The notes under the pieces were generated by a model. That model was not told the origin of the DNA. It worked only from the letters and a program-made list of their open reading frames with translations, and made no database searches. Made by a program: the position numbers and the translations under genes. A stretch of 64,000 nucleotides of DNA from Aeromonas lusitana (lineage in GTDB: Bacteria > Pseudomonadota > Gammaproteobacteria > Enterobacterales > Aeromonadaceae): assembly GCF_002812985.1 (NCBI RefSeq), contig NZ_PGCP01000002.1:102533-166532 (forward strand). The letters run 5' to 3'. Positions 18,544-26,580 of this stretch are shown here, piece by piece; position 1 is the first letter of the stretch, and each line of letters starts with the position of its first letter.

Positions 18544-18795
18544 TCAAGGCTCTCCTTGGCATCGATTGGCGGCAAGTATGCCATAACTGCGACCGCCAGG
18601 CTGCCATCCCCTGAGCCGAAATAGGGTGTCAGAGGCATGGAGAATGGCGTGAATATCGGAATAGGAAAACAGGTTGCGGGGGTGATCACATTTAGCGGAA
18701 TTTGTGAGTCGTCGATGAAAAAGCGTCACAGGTTGTTTGTTATATTACCGCCCGACCCGAGGCTGGGTCGTCCAATAACAATATAAAAAGGTGAT

Positions 18796-20532
18796 ATGGA
18801 AATGCATTATAAATTTATCAAAGGAAGTGTCGCACTGGCTGTGCTCGCCGCTCTGAGTGGTTGCAATTCCTCCAAGAATGAAAGTGTCGCCCCCTGTACC
18901 GAAAATGTCTGCAAACTGACCGTCCTGCATACCAATGATACCCACGGCCGTTTCTGGCACAACGCCGAGGGTGAATATGGTATGGCCGCTCAGAAGACCC
19001 TGGTCGAGCGCCTGCGCAGCGAGGCCAAGGCAGCGGGCAGCGAGGTGCTGGTGCTGTCCGGTGGTGACGTGAATACAGGGGTGCCGGAGTCCGATCTGCA
19101 GGATGCCGAACCCGATTTCATCGGTATGAACAGCATCCGCTACGATGCCATGGCGGTGGGCAACCACGAGTTCGATAACCCCTTGAGCGTCCTCGAGAAG
19201 CAGCGTGGGTGGGCCAAGTTCCCCATGCTGTCTGCCAACATCTACGACAAGGCCAGCGGCAAGCACTATTTCGACCCCTACAAGGTGTTCAAGCTGGACA
19301 ACGGCCTCAAGGTCGCCGTGCTGGGCTTGACCACGGAAGACACAGCCCAGCTGGTGGATCCCAACAACGTCAAGACCCTGGAATTCCGCGATCCGACAAC
19401 GGAAGCGGCCAAGCTGGGCCAGCAGATCCGCAGCAACAAGGAAGCGAACCTTGTCTTCGCCATCACCCACATGGGTCATTACGAGAATGGTCTGCACGGC
19501 AGCAATGCCCCGGGAGATGTGGAGATGGCACGCGCGCTGCCGGCCGGTACCCTGGATGCCATCATTGGTGGTCACTCCCAGAACCCGGTCTGCATGGAGC
19601 CGGGCACTCCGAACAAGTACGCCAGCTTCAAGCCGGGTGACGACTGTCTGCCGGACCAGCAAAACGGCACCTGGATCATGCAGGCCCACGAGTGGGGCAA
19701 GTATGTGGGGCGTGCCCAGTTTGACTACCAGAATGGCAAGCTGACCCTGACCAGCTATGAACTGATTCCGGTCAATCTGGTGAAGCGTAATTCCAAGAAT
19801 GAAGCCATTGATGCACAAGGTAATGTGACCAAAGACATCACCAAGATGCAGCTGTTCCAGGAAGCCATCACCAAAGATGCTGAACTCTACAACACGCTGT
19901 TGCCCTATCAGGAAAAGGGTCAGCAGGAGCTTGGAGTCGAGATTGCCAGCACTGATGGCCGCCTCAATGGCGATAAGGCGGACGTACGCAGCAAGCAAAC
20001 TAACTTGGGTCGACTCATCACTACAGCGACTGCTGAAAAGTTGGGGGCAGATTTCGGTATCGTGAACTCAGGTGGCGTTAGGGCATCAATTGCTACCGGT
20101 ACTATCACATATGGCTCAGTACTGACCGTTCATCCGTTTGGCAATACTGTCAACAAGGCGACGATGACGGGGGCTGAATTGGAAGTCTATCTGGCTAAAC
20201 TTGCGACCAGGGCCGCGACTGGCAGTGATGGTGGTTATCCCCAGTTTGGCGGCATTAATATGCAGGTTGATTGCCAAGCCAAGAGCGTCGCTATTACCTC
20301 TGTCGGTGGCAAAGCATTTAACCCCAGTACTGCTTACAGTTTCTCTATTCCTAGCTTCAGTGCTGCAGGTGGCGATGGTTACCCGGTTATCAACACCATT
20401 AATGCTGGGTTGGTCGATGCTGGAGTGCTGAAAGAGTATTTGGAGCTCAAGGGGAATATTCATGCTGCTGACTATGAACCTGCGGGTGAGGTGAGTTTCA
20501 TTAACAGTGCAGTGACCACGGGTTGTAAATAA
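18796..20532 (+). CDS. ushA: UshA/NutA-type 5'-nucleotidase lipoprotein
   Basis: 578 residues. Lipobox LSGC with Cys23, so membrane-anchored, unlike soluble E. coli UshA but like Vibrio 5'-nucleotidase. The metallophosphatase domain has LHTNDTHGRFW, LSGGDVN, GNHEFDNP and GGHSQ; the C-terminal nucleotide-binding domain ends with FSAAGGDGYPV. It dephosphorylates extracellular nucleotides and UDP-sugars for purine and sugar salvage. Ribosome site AAAAGG precedes ATG 18796 (ATG 18802 is also possible). Codon use becomes visibly more AT-rich after about 19,880, suggesting a mosaic gene. A small hairpin (arms CGACCC/GGGTCG, 18753-18770) is in the leader. Confidence 0.93.
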   Translation: MEMHYKFIKGSVALAVLAALSGCNSSKNESVAPCTENVCKLTVLHTNDTHGRFWHNAEGEYGMAAQKTLVERLRSEAKAAGSEVLVLSGGDVNTGVPESDLQDAEPDFIGMNSIRYDAMAVGNHEFDNPLSVLEKQRGWAKFPMLSANIYDKASGKHYFDPYKVFKLDNGLKVAVLGLTTEDTAQLVDPNNVKTLEFRDPTTEAAKLGQQIRSNKEANLVFAITHMGHYENGLHGSNAPGDVEMARALPAGTLDAIIGGHSQNPVCMEPGTPNKYASFKPGDDCLPDQQNGTWIMQAHEWGKYVGRAQFDYQNGKLTLTSYELIPVNLVKRNSKNEAIDAQGNVTKDITKMQLFQEAITKDAELYNTLLPYQEKGQQELGVEIASTDGRLNGDKADVRSKQTNLGRLITTATAEKLGADFGIVNSGGVRASIATGTITYGSVLTVHPFGNTVNKATMTGAELEVYLAKLATRAATGSDGGYPQFGGINMQVDCQAKSVAITSVGGKAFNPSTAYSFSIPSFSAAGGDGYPVINTINAGLVDAGVLKEYLELKGNIHAADYEPAGEVSFINSAVTTGCK

Positions 20533-20635
20533 ACTACCACCTTGTTTAAGTCCTAATCGGGTCATGCAATCAGTTTTCTGCAAGGTTCTCTACTGTAGTT
20601 GAAAGATTGATTTGATCACGAAGAATGCACAGTAA

Positions 20636-20672
20636 AAATAAAAGAGGCGGCCTATTGGTCGCCTCTTTTATT
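20636..20672 (+). terminator. ushA terminator
   Basis: Arms AAAAGAGGCG and CGCCTCTTTT around a ten-base loop, followed by a T-rich tract; about 100 bases after the ushA stop. Confidence 0.8.
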
Positions 20673-20767
20673 TATGGTGCTTCATTAAATTGATGTGGTT
20701 GTTATTAACGGTGGTGCCTGTTCCGGGCGTTATTGCCACAGTGCAATAGCATTCAGGACACCGAAAT

Positions 20768-20795
20768 AAAAAGGCGACCCAGAGGTCGCCTTTTT
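20768..20795 (-). terminator. Terminator of the Tim44-domain gene
   Basis: Arms AAAAAGGCGACC and GGTCGCCTTTTT with a four-base loop; 22 bases after the stop of the minus-strand gene at 20817. Confidence 0.85.
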
Positions 20796-20816
20796 ATATC
20801 TTCCGGATGGAGAGCC

Positions 20817-21668
20817 TTACAGCTGCTCGATACCGGCGATGTGCCAGGGTGCGTTGTCCTTGGCCAGGTTGCGCTCGAGGTGCCACACCTCCTTGATGTC
20901 CTCCTCGACGTTCTCCTGACGGTCCATGTAGCGGCCGCTGAAGCGTACGCTGACCTGGGCCCAGTCACTGCCGTAGTCGGCACGGACCAGCTGGGTGTCC
21001 ACGTACATGACTTCGGTATGCTGCTCGCCGGTCAGCTCGGCGCGCTCGGCCTTGAGGTGTTCGAACAGCTCAGGGCTCACGTACTCGCGTACCTTCTCCA
21101 GATCGTTCTTGTTCCAGGCCTCTTGCAGGGTGCGATAGTGATCGCGGGCACCGGACAGGAAACCATTCATGTCAAAGCCCGGGGGCAGACGGAACGGCAC
21201 GTCGCTGTCGGCAAAACCGGTCGCCTGGGGGGCGCTGTGGCTCTGCTCAAACTGCTGCGGGGCCTGGGGAGGCTGATAGCCGGCATAGGCTGTCTGTGGC
21301 TGAGCCGTCGCCGCCTTGTTCTTGCGCATGGCGCGAAACAGGAAGACGGCACCCAGGGCCAGCAGGGCGATCAGCAGCATGTCCATGCCCTGCAGACCTT
21401 CGAAGGCGCCGCTACCCAGCAGGTAGGCGAACAGGCCGCCAGCCAGCAGGCCGCCGAGCAAGCCACCCATCATGCCACTCTTCTTGGGCGCCGCAGCCAG
21501 GGTCGGGTTCTTGCCGTTCACTGGTGCTGCTGCCGGAGCCGGTTGGGCCGGCGCCGTCTTGTAGCTCTTGCCAAAGGATTTGCCGCCGCCAAATTTCTTG
21601 GCTTCGGCGATGGGTGCCCCGAGGCCTATGGCCAGGATCACGGCAAACAGGGTCAGCATCTTTTTCAT
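20817..21668 (-). CDS. Tim44-like domain membrane protein
   Basis: 283 residues. Signal peptide (MKKMLTLFAVILAIGLGAPIAEA), then a basic, Gly/Ser-rich start (KKFGGGKSFGKSYK), a Pro/Ala linker, a Gly-rich hydrophobic pair (GGLLGGLLAGGLFAYLL; MLLIALLALGAVFLF), and a C-terminal Tim44-like/NTF2 domain (LEKVREYVSPELFEHLKAE...). Bacterial Tim44-like proteins are membrane-linked with unclear roles. The start is placed at the signal peptide; the frame remains open upstream without any homology. Confidence 0.83.
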   Translation of the reverse strand: MKKMLTLFAVILAIGLGAPIAEAKKFGGGKSFGKSYKTAPAQPAPAAAPVNGKNPTLAAAPKKSGMMGGLLGGLLAGGLFAYLLGSGAFEGLQGMDMLLIALLALGAVFLFRAMRKNKAATAQPQTAYAGYQPPQAPQQFEQSHSAPQATGFADSDVPFRLPPGFDMNGFLSGARDHYRTLQEAWNKNDLEKVREYVSPELFEHLKAERAELTGEQHTEVMYVDTQLVRADYGSDWAQVSVRFSGRYMDRQENVEEDIKEVWHLERNLAKDNAPWHIAGIEQL

Positions 21669-21791
21669 TTTGACTCTTTTCACTCTCATGTGGATGGGGG
21701 CATGCTCTGCTTGTGCAAACTCAGCGAGGCGCATGGCAGGCTGCCTGTCCCTTTTTGTGTTGCAGCTTGTGACTATGATTAACACGTTTGG

Positions 21792-21806
21792 CATGAATTA
21801 TTCATG
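21792..21806. promoter_or_regulatory. Perfect 15-base palindrome
   Basis: CATGAATTATTCATG, between the Tim44 gene (minus) and a small plus-strand reading frame. Its position 120 bases upstream of the Tim44 start and 40 bases before the small frame fits an operator, but no regulator is identified. Confidence 0.4.
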
Positions 21807-21847
21807 AACAAATTGTTCCATTCCGGGGCACCCAAGAGGAGAGTTGC

Positions 21848-21949
21848 ATGAAAAATAGACGCCCGAGTCGGACGGTACGCAGACAACGCAACAAGGCGAG
21901 AGCCAAGGTGCAGGATCAGACCCTGATCTGGCCCTTTATCGTAGTGTGA
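21848..21949 (+). CDS. Possible 33-residue basic small protein
   Basis: A short frame with a strong ribosome site (AGAGGAGAG, six bases upstream of ATG). The first 20 residues are very basic (MKNRRPSRTVRRQRNKARAK), followed by a hydrophobic end (LIWPFIVV). Located about 145 bases upstream of dnaB on the same strand. I recognise no family. It could be a real small protein or a leader peptide; only the ribosome site and composition support it. Confidence 0.5.
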   Translation: MKNRRPSRTVRRQRNKARAKVQDQTLIWPFIVV

Positions 21950-22093
21950 GGAGGCCCAACCTCATATCCAGGTGCAGTGATGGCAACCCATGGGAGGACG
22001 GTTACGCCAGAGTGAGGTTAATAGGGCGCATTAGCGCTCGCGATGACGGGGTTTCTTTTGTAAAATTCCCGTCCCCTTCCCGCTGCGGTTTTT

Positions 22094-23494
22094 ATGTGTA
22101 TGGCAGAGCAAGTGACGGCGAAAAAAGACGCCAAGACACAACAGCTGAAAGTTCCCCCCCACTCCTTTGAGGCCGAGCAGTCCGTACTGGGCGGCCTTAT
22201 GCTGGATAACGATGCCTGGGATCGGGTGGCCGAGCGGGTGATCGACAAGGATTTCTACAGCCGTCCCCATCGCCTCATCTTCCAGGCCATGACCCGCCTC
22301 TCCAACGTGGGTAACCCCATCGATCTCATCACGCTGCAAGAGGAGCTGGAGCGCTCCGAGCAGTTGGAAGAGTCGGGCGGTTTTGCCTATCTGGTGGAGA
22401 TCGCGAAAAATACCCCGAGCGCCGCCAACATCAACGCCTACGCCGAGATCGTGCGCGAGCGGGCCGTGGTGCGGGAGATGATCTCGGTCGCCAACGAGAT
22501 AGTCGAGGCGGGTTACGAGCCTCAGGGCCGCACCTCCGGCGATCTGCTGGATCTGGCCGAGAGCAAGGTGTTCCAGATTGCCGAGCAGCGCACCAGCGCC
22601 AATGAGGGCCCCCAGCCTCTGAAGCTCATCCTGGAGCAGACGGTCGACAAGATTGAAGAGCTGTTCAAGACCCCTCACAACGGGGTGACCGGGGTCTCCA
22701 GCGGTTACGGGGATCTGGACAAGATGACCGCAGGTCTGCAGCGCTCGGATCTCATTATCGTCGCGGCCCGTCCCTCCATGGGCAAGACCACCTTTGCCAT
22801 GAACCTGTGCGAGCATGCGGCGCTGACCGCCGACAAGCCTGTACTGATCTTCTCCCTCGAGATGCCCTCCGAGCAGATCATCATGCGTATGCTCGCCTCG
22901 GTGGGGCGCATCGATCAGACCAAGGTGCGGACCGGTCAGCTCGACGACGAGGATTGGGCGCGCCTCTCCTCCACCATGGGGCTCCTGCTCGAGAAGGGCA
23001 AGATGTACATAGACGACGCCTCCGGCCTGACCCCGACCGACGTGCGCTCCCGTGCGCGCCGCATCGCTCGTGAGCACGGCGGGCTCTCCATGATCATGAT
23101 CGACTACCTGCAACTGATGCGGGTGCCATCCCTCTCCGACAATCGGACCCTGGAAATCGGTGAAATCTCCCGCTCCCTCAAGGCGCTGGCGAAAGAGCTG
23201 CAATGCCCTGTGGTGGCGCTCTCCCAGTTGAACCGAAGCCTGGAACAGCGCGCCGACAAGCGCCCGGTCAACTCGGATCTGCGGGAATCCGGCTCCATCG
23301 AGCAGGATGCGGATTTGATCATGTTCATCTACCGCGACGAGGTGTATCACGACGACAGCCCAGACAAGGGGATCGCCGAGATCATCATAGGCAAGCAGCG
23401 TAACGGCCCCATAGGCCGTGTTCGCCTCACCTTCCAGGGCCAGTTCTCCCGGTTCGACAACTACGCAGGCCCGGCCTTTGACGACGATTATTAA
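22094..23494 (+). CDS. dnaB: Replicative DNA helicase DnaB
   Basis: 466 residues, full-length. N-terminal primase-interacting domain (PPHSFEAEQSVLGGLMLDNDAWD) then the RecA-like helicase domain with Walker A ARPSMGKTTFAMN, Walker B MIMIDYLQLM, and C-terminal RESGSIEQDADLI and IIIGKQRNGP motifs. The hexamer unwinds DNA ahead of the replisome. ATG 22100 (MAEQ) is as likely as 22094 (MCMAEQ); no strong ribosome site is visible. It precedes alr as in E. coli. A diverged copy of its last 54 bases lies downstream at 23527. Confidence 0.97.
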   Translation: MCMAEQVTAKKDAKTQQLKVPPHSFEAEQSVLGGLMLDNDAWDRVAERVIDKDFYSRPHRLIFQAMTRLSNVGNPIDLITLQEELERSEQLEESGGFAYLVEIAKNTPSAANINAYAEIVRERAVVREMISVANEIVEAGYEPQGRTSGDLLDLAESKVFQIAEQRTSANEGPQPLKLILEQTVDKIEELFKTPHNGVTGVSSGYGDLDKMTAGLQRSDLIIVAARPSMGKTTFAMNLCEHAALTADKPVLIFSLEMPSEQIIMRMLASVGRIDQTKVRTGQLDDEDWARLSSTMGLLLEKGKMYIDDASGLTPTDVRSRARRIAREHGGLSMIMIDYLQLMRVPSLSDNRTLEIGEISRSLKALAKELQCPVVALSQLNRSLEQRADKRPVNSDLRESGSIEQDADLIMFIYRDEVYHDDSPDKGIAEIIIGKQRNGPIGRVRLTFQGQFSRFDNYAGPAFDDDY

Positions 23495-23526
23495 CCGGGA
23501 GCTAATCGCTCCCCGATGACAAGACA

Positions 23527-23580
23527 CAGTTTTCCCGGTTCGACAATTCTGCCGGTCCGGCCTTAGACGATGACTATTAA
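23527..23580 (+). pseudogene. Diverged in-frame copy of the dnaB 3' end
   Basis: 54 bases aligned without gaps to 23441-23494, 45 identical. It reads QFSRFDNSAGPALDDDY-stop against QFSRFDNYAGPAFDDDY-stop in dnaB. Six of the nine base differences are synonymous, so most divergence happened under coding constraint. Copies are offset by 86 bases. Between them is a small dyad, GGGAGC-N5-GCTCCC (23497-23513). Confidence 0.9.
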
Positions 23581-23637
23581 GGGCTGGTACCTCTGTGCCT
23601 GGCGCCGCGCGCCACATGCCCTCGTAAGGGAAAACAG

Positions 23638-24711
23638 ATGAAAGCGGCTATTGCCCAAATCGATACAGCGGCCCTGCGCCACAACCTCGCCGTGGTCAAA
23701 CGCCACGCCCCCTCCTGCAAGATCATCGCCGTGGTCAAGGCCAACGCCTATGGCCATGGCCTGCTGCCGGTCGCCCGCACCCTGGTGGATGCGGATGCCT
23801 ACGCGGTGGCCCGCATCGAGGAGGCGCTGATGCTGCGCTCCTGCGCCGTGGTCAAACCCATAGTGCTGTTGGAGGGCTTCTTCTCGAGCGCAGACTTGCC
23901 TGTGTTGGCGGCCAACAACCTGCAGACCGCCGTGCACACCTGGGAGCAGCTCGAAGCGCTGGAGCAGGCCCAGCTGCCGGCCCCCGTAGTGGCCTGGCTC
24001 AAGCTCGATACCGGCATGCACCGGCTCGGGGTGCGGGCCGACGAGATGCCCGCCTTTATCGAGCGCCTCGGCAAGTGCAAGAACGTGGTGCAGCCGTTCA
24101 ACATCATGACCCACTTCAGCCGCTCCGATGAGCTGGATCAAACCACCACCCGTGAGCAGATCGACCTGTTCAGCCGCTTGACCGCCCCCCTCAAGGGTGA
24201 ACGGGCCATGGCGAACTCGGCGGGCATCCTGGCCTGGCCGGATTCCCACTGCGACTGGGTGCGCCCGGGCGTCATCCTGTACGGCGTATCGCCGTTCCCG
24301 GGCACTGTGGCAGCGGATTACGACCTGAAACCCGTGATGACCCTCAAAACCCAGCTTATTGCGGTGCGGGATCACAAGGCCGGTGAGCCGGTGGGCTACG
24401 GCGCGAACTGGGTATCGGAGCGCGATACCCGGCTCGGGGTTATCGCCATCGGTTACGGCGACGGTTATCCGCGCATGGCGCCCAACGGCACGTCCGTGCT
24501 GGTCAATGGCCGCATAGTGCCCCTGGTGGGCCGGGTCTCCATGGATATGACTACGGTGGATCTGGGCCCAGGCGCCACCGACAAGGCCGGTGACGAGGCC
24601 GTGCTCTGGGGTGAAGGCCTGCCGGTGGAGCGGGTGGCCGAGGAGATAGGGACCATTCCCTATGAGCTGATCACCAAGCTGACGTCCAGAGTCTTTATGG
24701 AGTATGTGTAG
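23638..24711 (+). CDS. alr: Alanine racemase
   Basis: 357 residues, standard for biosynthetic Alr. The PLP lysine is K34 in [10 protein letters not shown]; the second catalytic Tyr lies in the GYGANWV segment, and [10 protein letters not shown] is a family hallmark. It interconverts L- and D-alanine for peptidoglycan. Start ATG 23638 follows AAGGGAAA. It is 143 bases after dnaB, with the dnaB tail copy in between; a terminator follows. Confidence 0.96.
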   Translation: MKAAIAQIDTAALRHNLAVVKRHAPSCKIIAVVKANAYGHGLLPVARTLVDADAYAVARIEEALMLRSCAVVKPIVLLEGFFSSADLPVLAANNLQTAVHTWEQLEALEQAQLPAPVVAWLKLDTGMHRLGVRADEMPAFIERLGKCKNVVQPFNIMTHFSRSDELDQTTTREQIDLFSRLTAPLKGERAMANSAGILAWPDSHCDWVRPGVILYGVSPFPGTVAADYDLKPVMTLKTQLIAVRDHKAGEPVGYGANWVSERDTRLGVIAIGYGDGYPRMAPNGTSVLVNGRIVPLVGRVSMDMTTVDLGPGATDKAGDEAVLWGEGLPVERVAEEIGTIPYELITKLTSRVFMEYV

Positions 24712-24756
24712 GGGCTATGAGCCCCAGTCGCGCTATATCCGATTGCCAGCATGCTC

Positions 24757-24786
24757 AAAAAGGCCGCCCCAGAAGGCGGCCTTTTT
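24757..24786 (+). terminator. alr terminator
   Basis: Arms AAAAAGGCCGCC and GGCGGCCTTTTT with a six-base loop, 45 bases after the alr stop. Confidence 0.9.
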
Positions 24787-24789
24787 GTG

Positions 24790-25556
24790 CAGATTGAGTT
24801 ATCACCAGACACGTCGGACCCGGCTTAAATAGCTGGCTGGTAAGACAATCTGTTTTTCGCACTCTGCCGACATGCACGAGAAAGTGATTGGAGCCTTTAA
24901 CGAGAAGTATCACTGCAACTGATTGGAGGCATTCCCCAGAAAGGGTTGTCTGCGGAAGGTAAACATTAAAAATGTCAGTCTTGCCACCATTGATGGATTC
25001 AATAGGGCATGGCAATATCGAGTCTTCTATGTCATTGAGCCTAGGATTGGGTGATGGAATCGACAGGGAGTGTTAACAGCAATGTTGCTGCACGGCTTGC
25101 AAATTGTTTTTTGGTTGAGCCGAAATGCAGAGCCAGTTTATCGGTCTTTGTTTTGGTTATAAAATGAGCAGGGTTCTTTTGCTCATACTGGTCAATACCA
25201 CTCTTACTCATTTCAAAGTGCGATCATACAACCGATTTGCGGAGATGTTTGCATTTAACCCTATTTTGACCACGTTCGAGAAACTTGATTACTATGGGGC
25301 GCATAATAGGGGTTGCTATGGTGATTCTATTCATGGTTTCTGTCGGACATCTCTAGTTTCATGGGTTTCTGGTGCTGGCCCTAGTGTTATTTCAAACGAA
25401 AAATATAAATTACCGGTGACGAAGCTCTCGAATAAATACGCTGCGACCGTAACACTCGGTTGACCGTGTAGTGAGATTGATTGCGAAGATACTCACCAAC
25501 GAAGAATGAGATAAATATCCATAAAGTAAAGATGCTGATCTGTATCGGGGATAGCA
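24790..25556 (+). other. Low-GC non-coding stretch
   Basis: About 770 bases clearly richer in A+T than the neighbours. No convincing gene: the longest plus frame (25125-25463) has no recognisable motif or ribosome site, and minus frames are short or shadow the alr terminator. Composition changes at about 25,080 and the AT-rich character continues through the next two coding features, suggesting the left flank of an acquired segment. No integrase, tRNA or clear direct repeats were seen at its edges. Confidence 0.6.
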
Positions 25557-26315
25557 ATGAATATTAAAAAAATTCTCTGGCGTTTGATTATGCTGCTCAT
25601 TATTTTATTTGTCATCATCCTATCTTGCACTGCTTCTGATACTGTGAGTTGGCAGGAAGAGGTTGTGCTGCACGATGGTAGCAAGATTATGGTAGATAGA
25701 TCACAGAGTTATGGTGGTCGTCGTGAACTAGGGCAATCTCCTCCCATAAAGGAGCAAACGATTTCATTTACCATGCCTGGTACTCGTGAATATATTTTAT
25801 GGAAGAATGAGTATGGGAGGGATATCAAGAGAGCAAATTTCACACCGCTTGCCCTTCACATATCAGATGGGGTGCCATATATTATATTAACAACCACATC
25901 ATGCCTTTCTTACAATAAATGGGGCAGACCCAATCCCCCTTATGTTATTTTTAAATTCCAGAGTAAAGTATGGCAGCGTATTTTGCTGGAAGAACTTCCC
26001 ATTGAATTAGATAGCATAAATTTGGTGGTAACCACCAAATCTAATGAGGAAGTTCTACTGGATGAATCCCCAATAAACTCAGTGTTAATGAAAGAGCTAA
26101 ATAGAGATATCAATCAACCTGAATTGAATGGCATTTTAAGAAAATCAGTTTATACAGGTTATTGCCCAGTCATGATCCACGATGGAAAGGGGAATTGGAG
26201 GAGTGATGATTCATTTAAACGCCAGCCTGATATTGATGCCTGTTTAAAAAAATGCGAACGAACAGGGTACGATGTTAAGCATTGCCCTTGCGATCATATT
26301 TTTGGAGAAAAATAA
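25557..26315 (+). CDS. Putative membrane-anchored protein, possible immunity protein
   Basis: 252 residues in AT-rich codon use unlike the neighbours. A strong N-terminal hydrophobic segment ends in ILSC (possible lipobox), then WQEEVVLHDGSKIMVDRS. This W-x-EEVxLxDGxxIxVxR opening recalls small exported proteins of unknown function common in acquired regions of proteobacteria. Several Cys lie near the C-terminus (CLKKC, CPCDH). It ends one base before the start of a truncated effector-like frame, so the pair looks translationally coupled, as expected of an immunity/effector pair. Function is inference from context; the gene itself is intact. Confidence 0.65.
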   Translation: MNIKKILWRLIMLLIILFVIILSCTASDTVSWQEEVVLHDGSKIMVDRSQSYGGRRELGQSPPIKEQTISFTMPGTREYILWKNEYGRDIKRANFTPLALHISDGVPYIILTTTSCLSYNKWGRPNPPYVIFKFQSKVWQRILLEELPIELDSINLVVTTKSNEEVLLDESPINSVLMKELNRDINQPELNGILRKSVYTGYCPVMIHDGKGNWRSDDSFKRQPDIDACLKKCERTGYDVKHCPCDHIFGEK

Positions 26316-26316
26316 C

Positions 26317-26436
26317 ATGGATAGTAACATCGAATATGCGCTGATGGCAGGGCGTGCCTACCAAGATACTCGTAGAAACTCTAATTTATTTCCTATTCTT
26401 CCAGGGGGGGTTGTACTGGAAATAACGTTAGGGTAG
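26317..26436 (+). pseudogene. Truncated N-terminus of a lipase-like effector
   Basis: 39 codons. The opening MDSNIEYALMAGRAYQ matches, from memory, the conserved start of large proteins of the DUF2974/lipase-like group (NIEYALMAGRxYQ...FPxPxGW). The match fades at FPILPGG, where seven Gs (26404-26410) lie, and the frame stops after VVLEITLG. No continuation occurs in any frame downstream before the terminator. Ribosome site GGAG about ten bases upstream. Likely a remnant made by deletion, possibly with a frameshift in the G-run. Confidence 0.6.
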
Positions 26437-26531
26437 TCGTTGTGAAGCCGTAGACCACACCCTTTGGTGGGTAACTGTCAGCTGAATACCATCTCCGTAC
26501 AGCATTTTTAATGCTCTCTTGCTCTGAAGAA

Positions 26532-26561
26532 ACTCAAGCCCCGCATCGGCGGGGCTTGAGT
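26532..26561 (-). terminator. putA terminator
   Basis: 13-base perfect arms ACTCAAGCCCCGC / GCGGGGCTTGAGT with an ATCG loop, 19 bases after the putA stop on the minus strand; followed there by TTTCTTC. Confidence 0.8.
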
Positions 26562-26580
26562 CGTTAGTGCTGCACGGCGA

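Noticed and set aside
18670..18740. TGTGA ... TCACA halves upstream of ushA as a CRP site
   Set aside because: The spacing between halves is 18 bases instead of six, so it is not a CRP site; TGATCACA alone is too short.
22031..23617. Open frame antisense to dnaB that also spans its tail copy
   Set aside because: Low-complexity Gly/His/Arg composition typical of antisense frames; dnaB is secure.
24755..25015. 86-codon minus-strand frame next to alr
   Set aside because: Its end runs into the alr terminator hairpin and it has no recognisable features.
25125..25463. 112-codon frame in the low-GC region
   Set aside because: No ribosome site, no domain, odd composition for a real protein; kept only as unassigned DNA.
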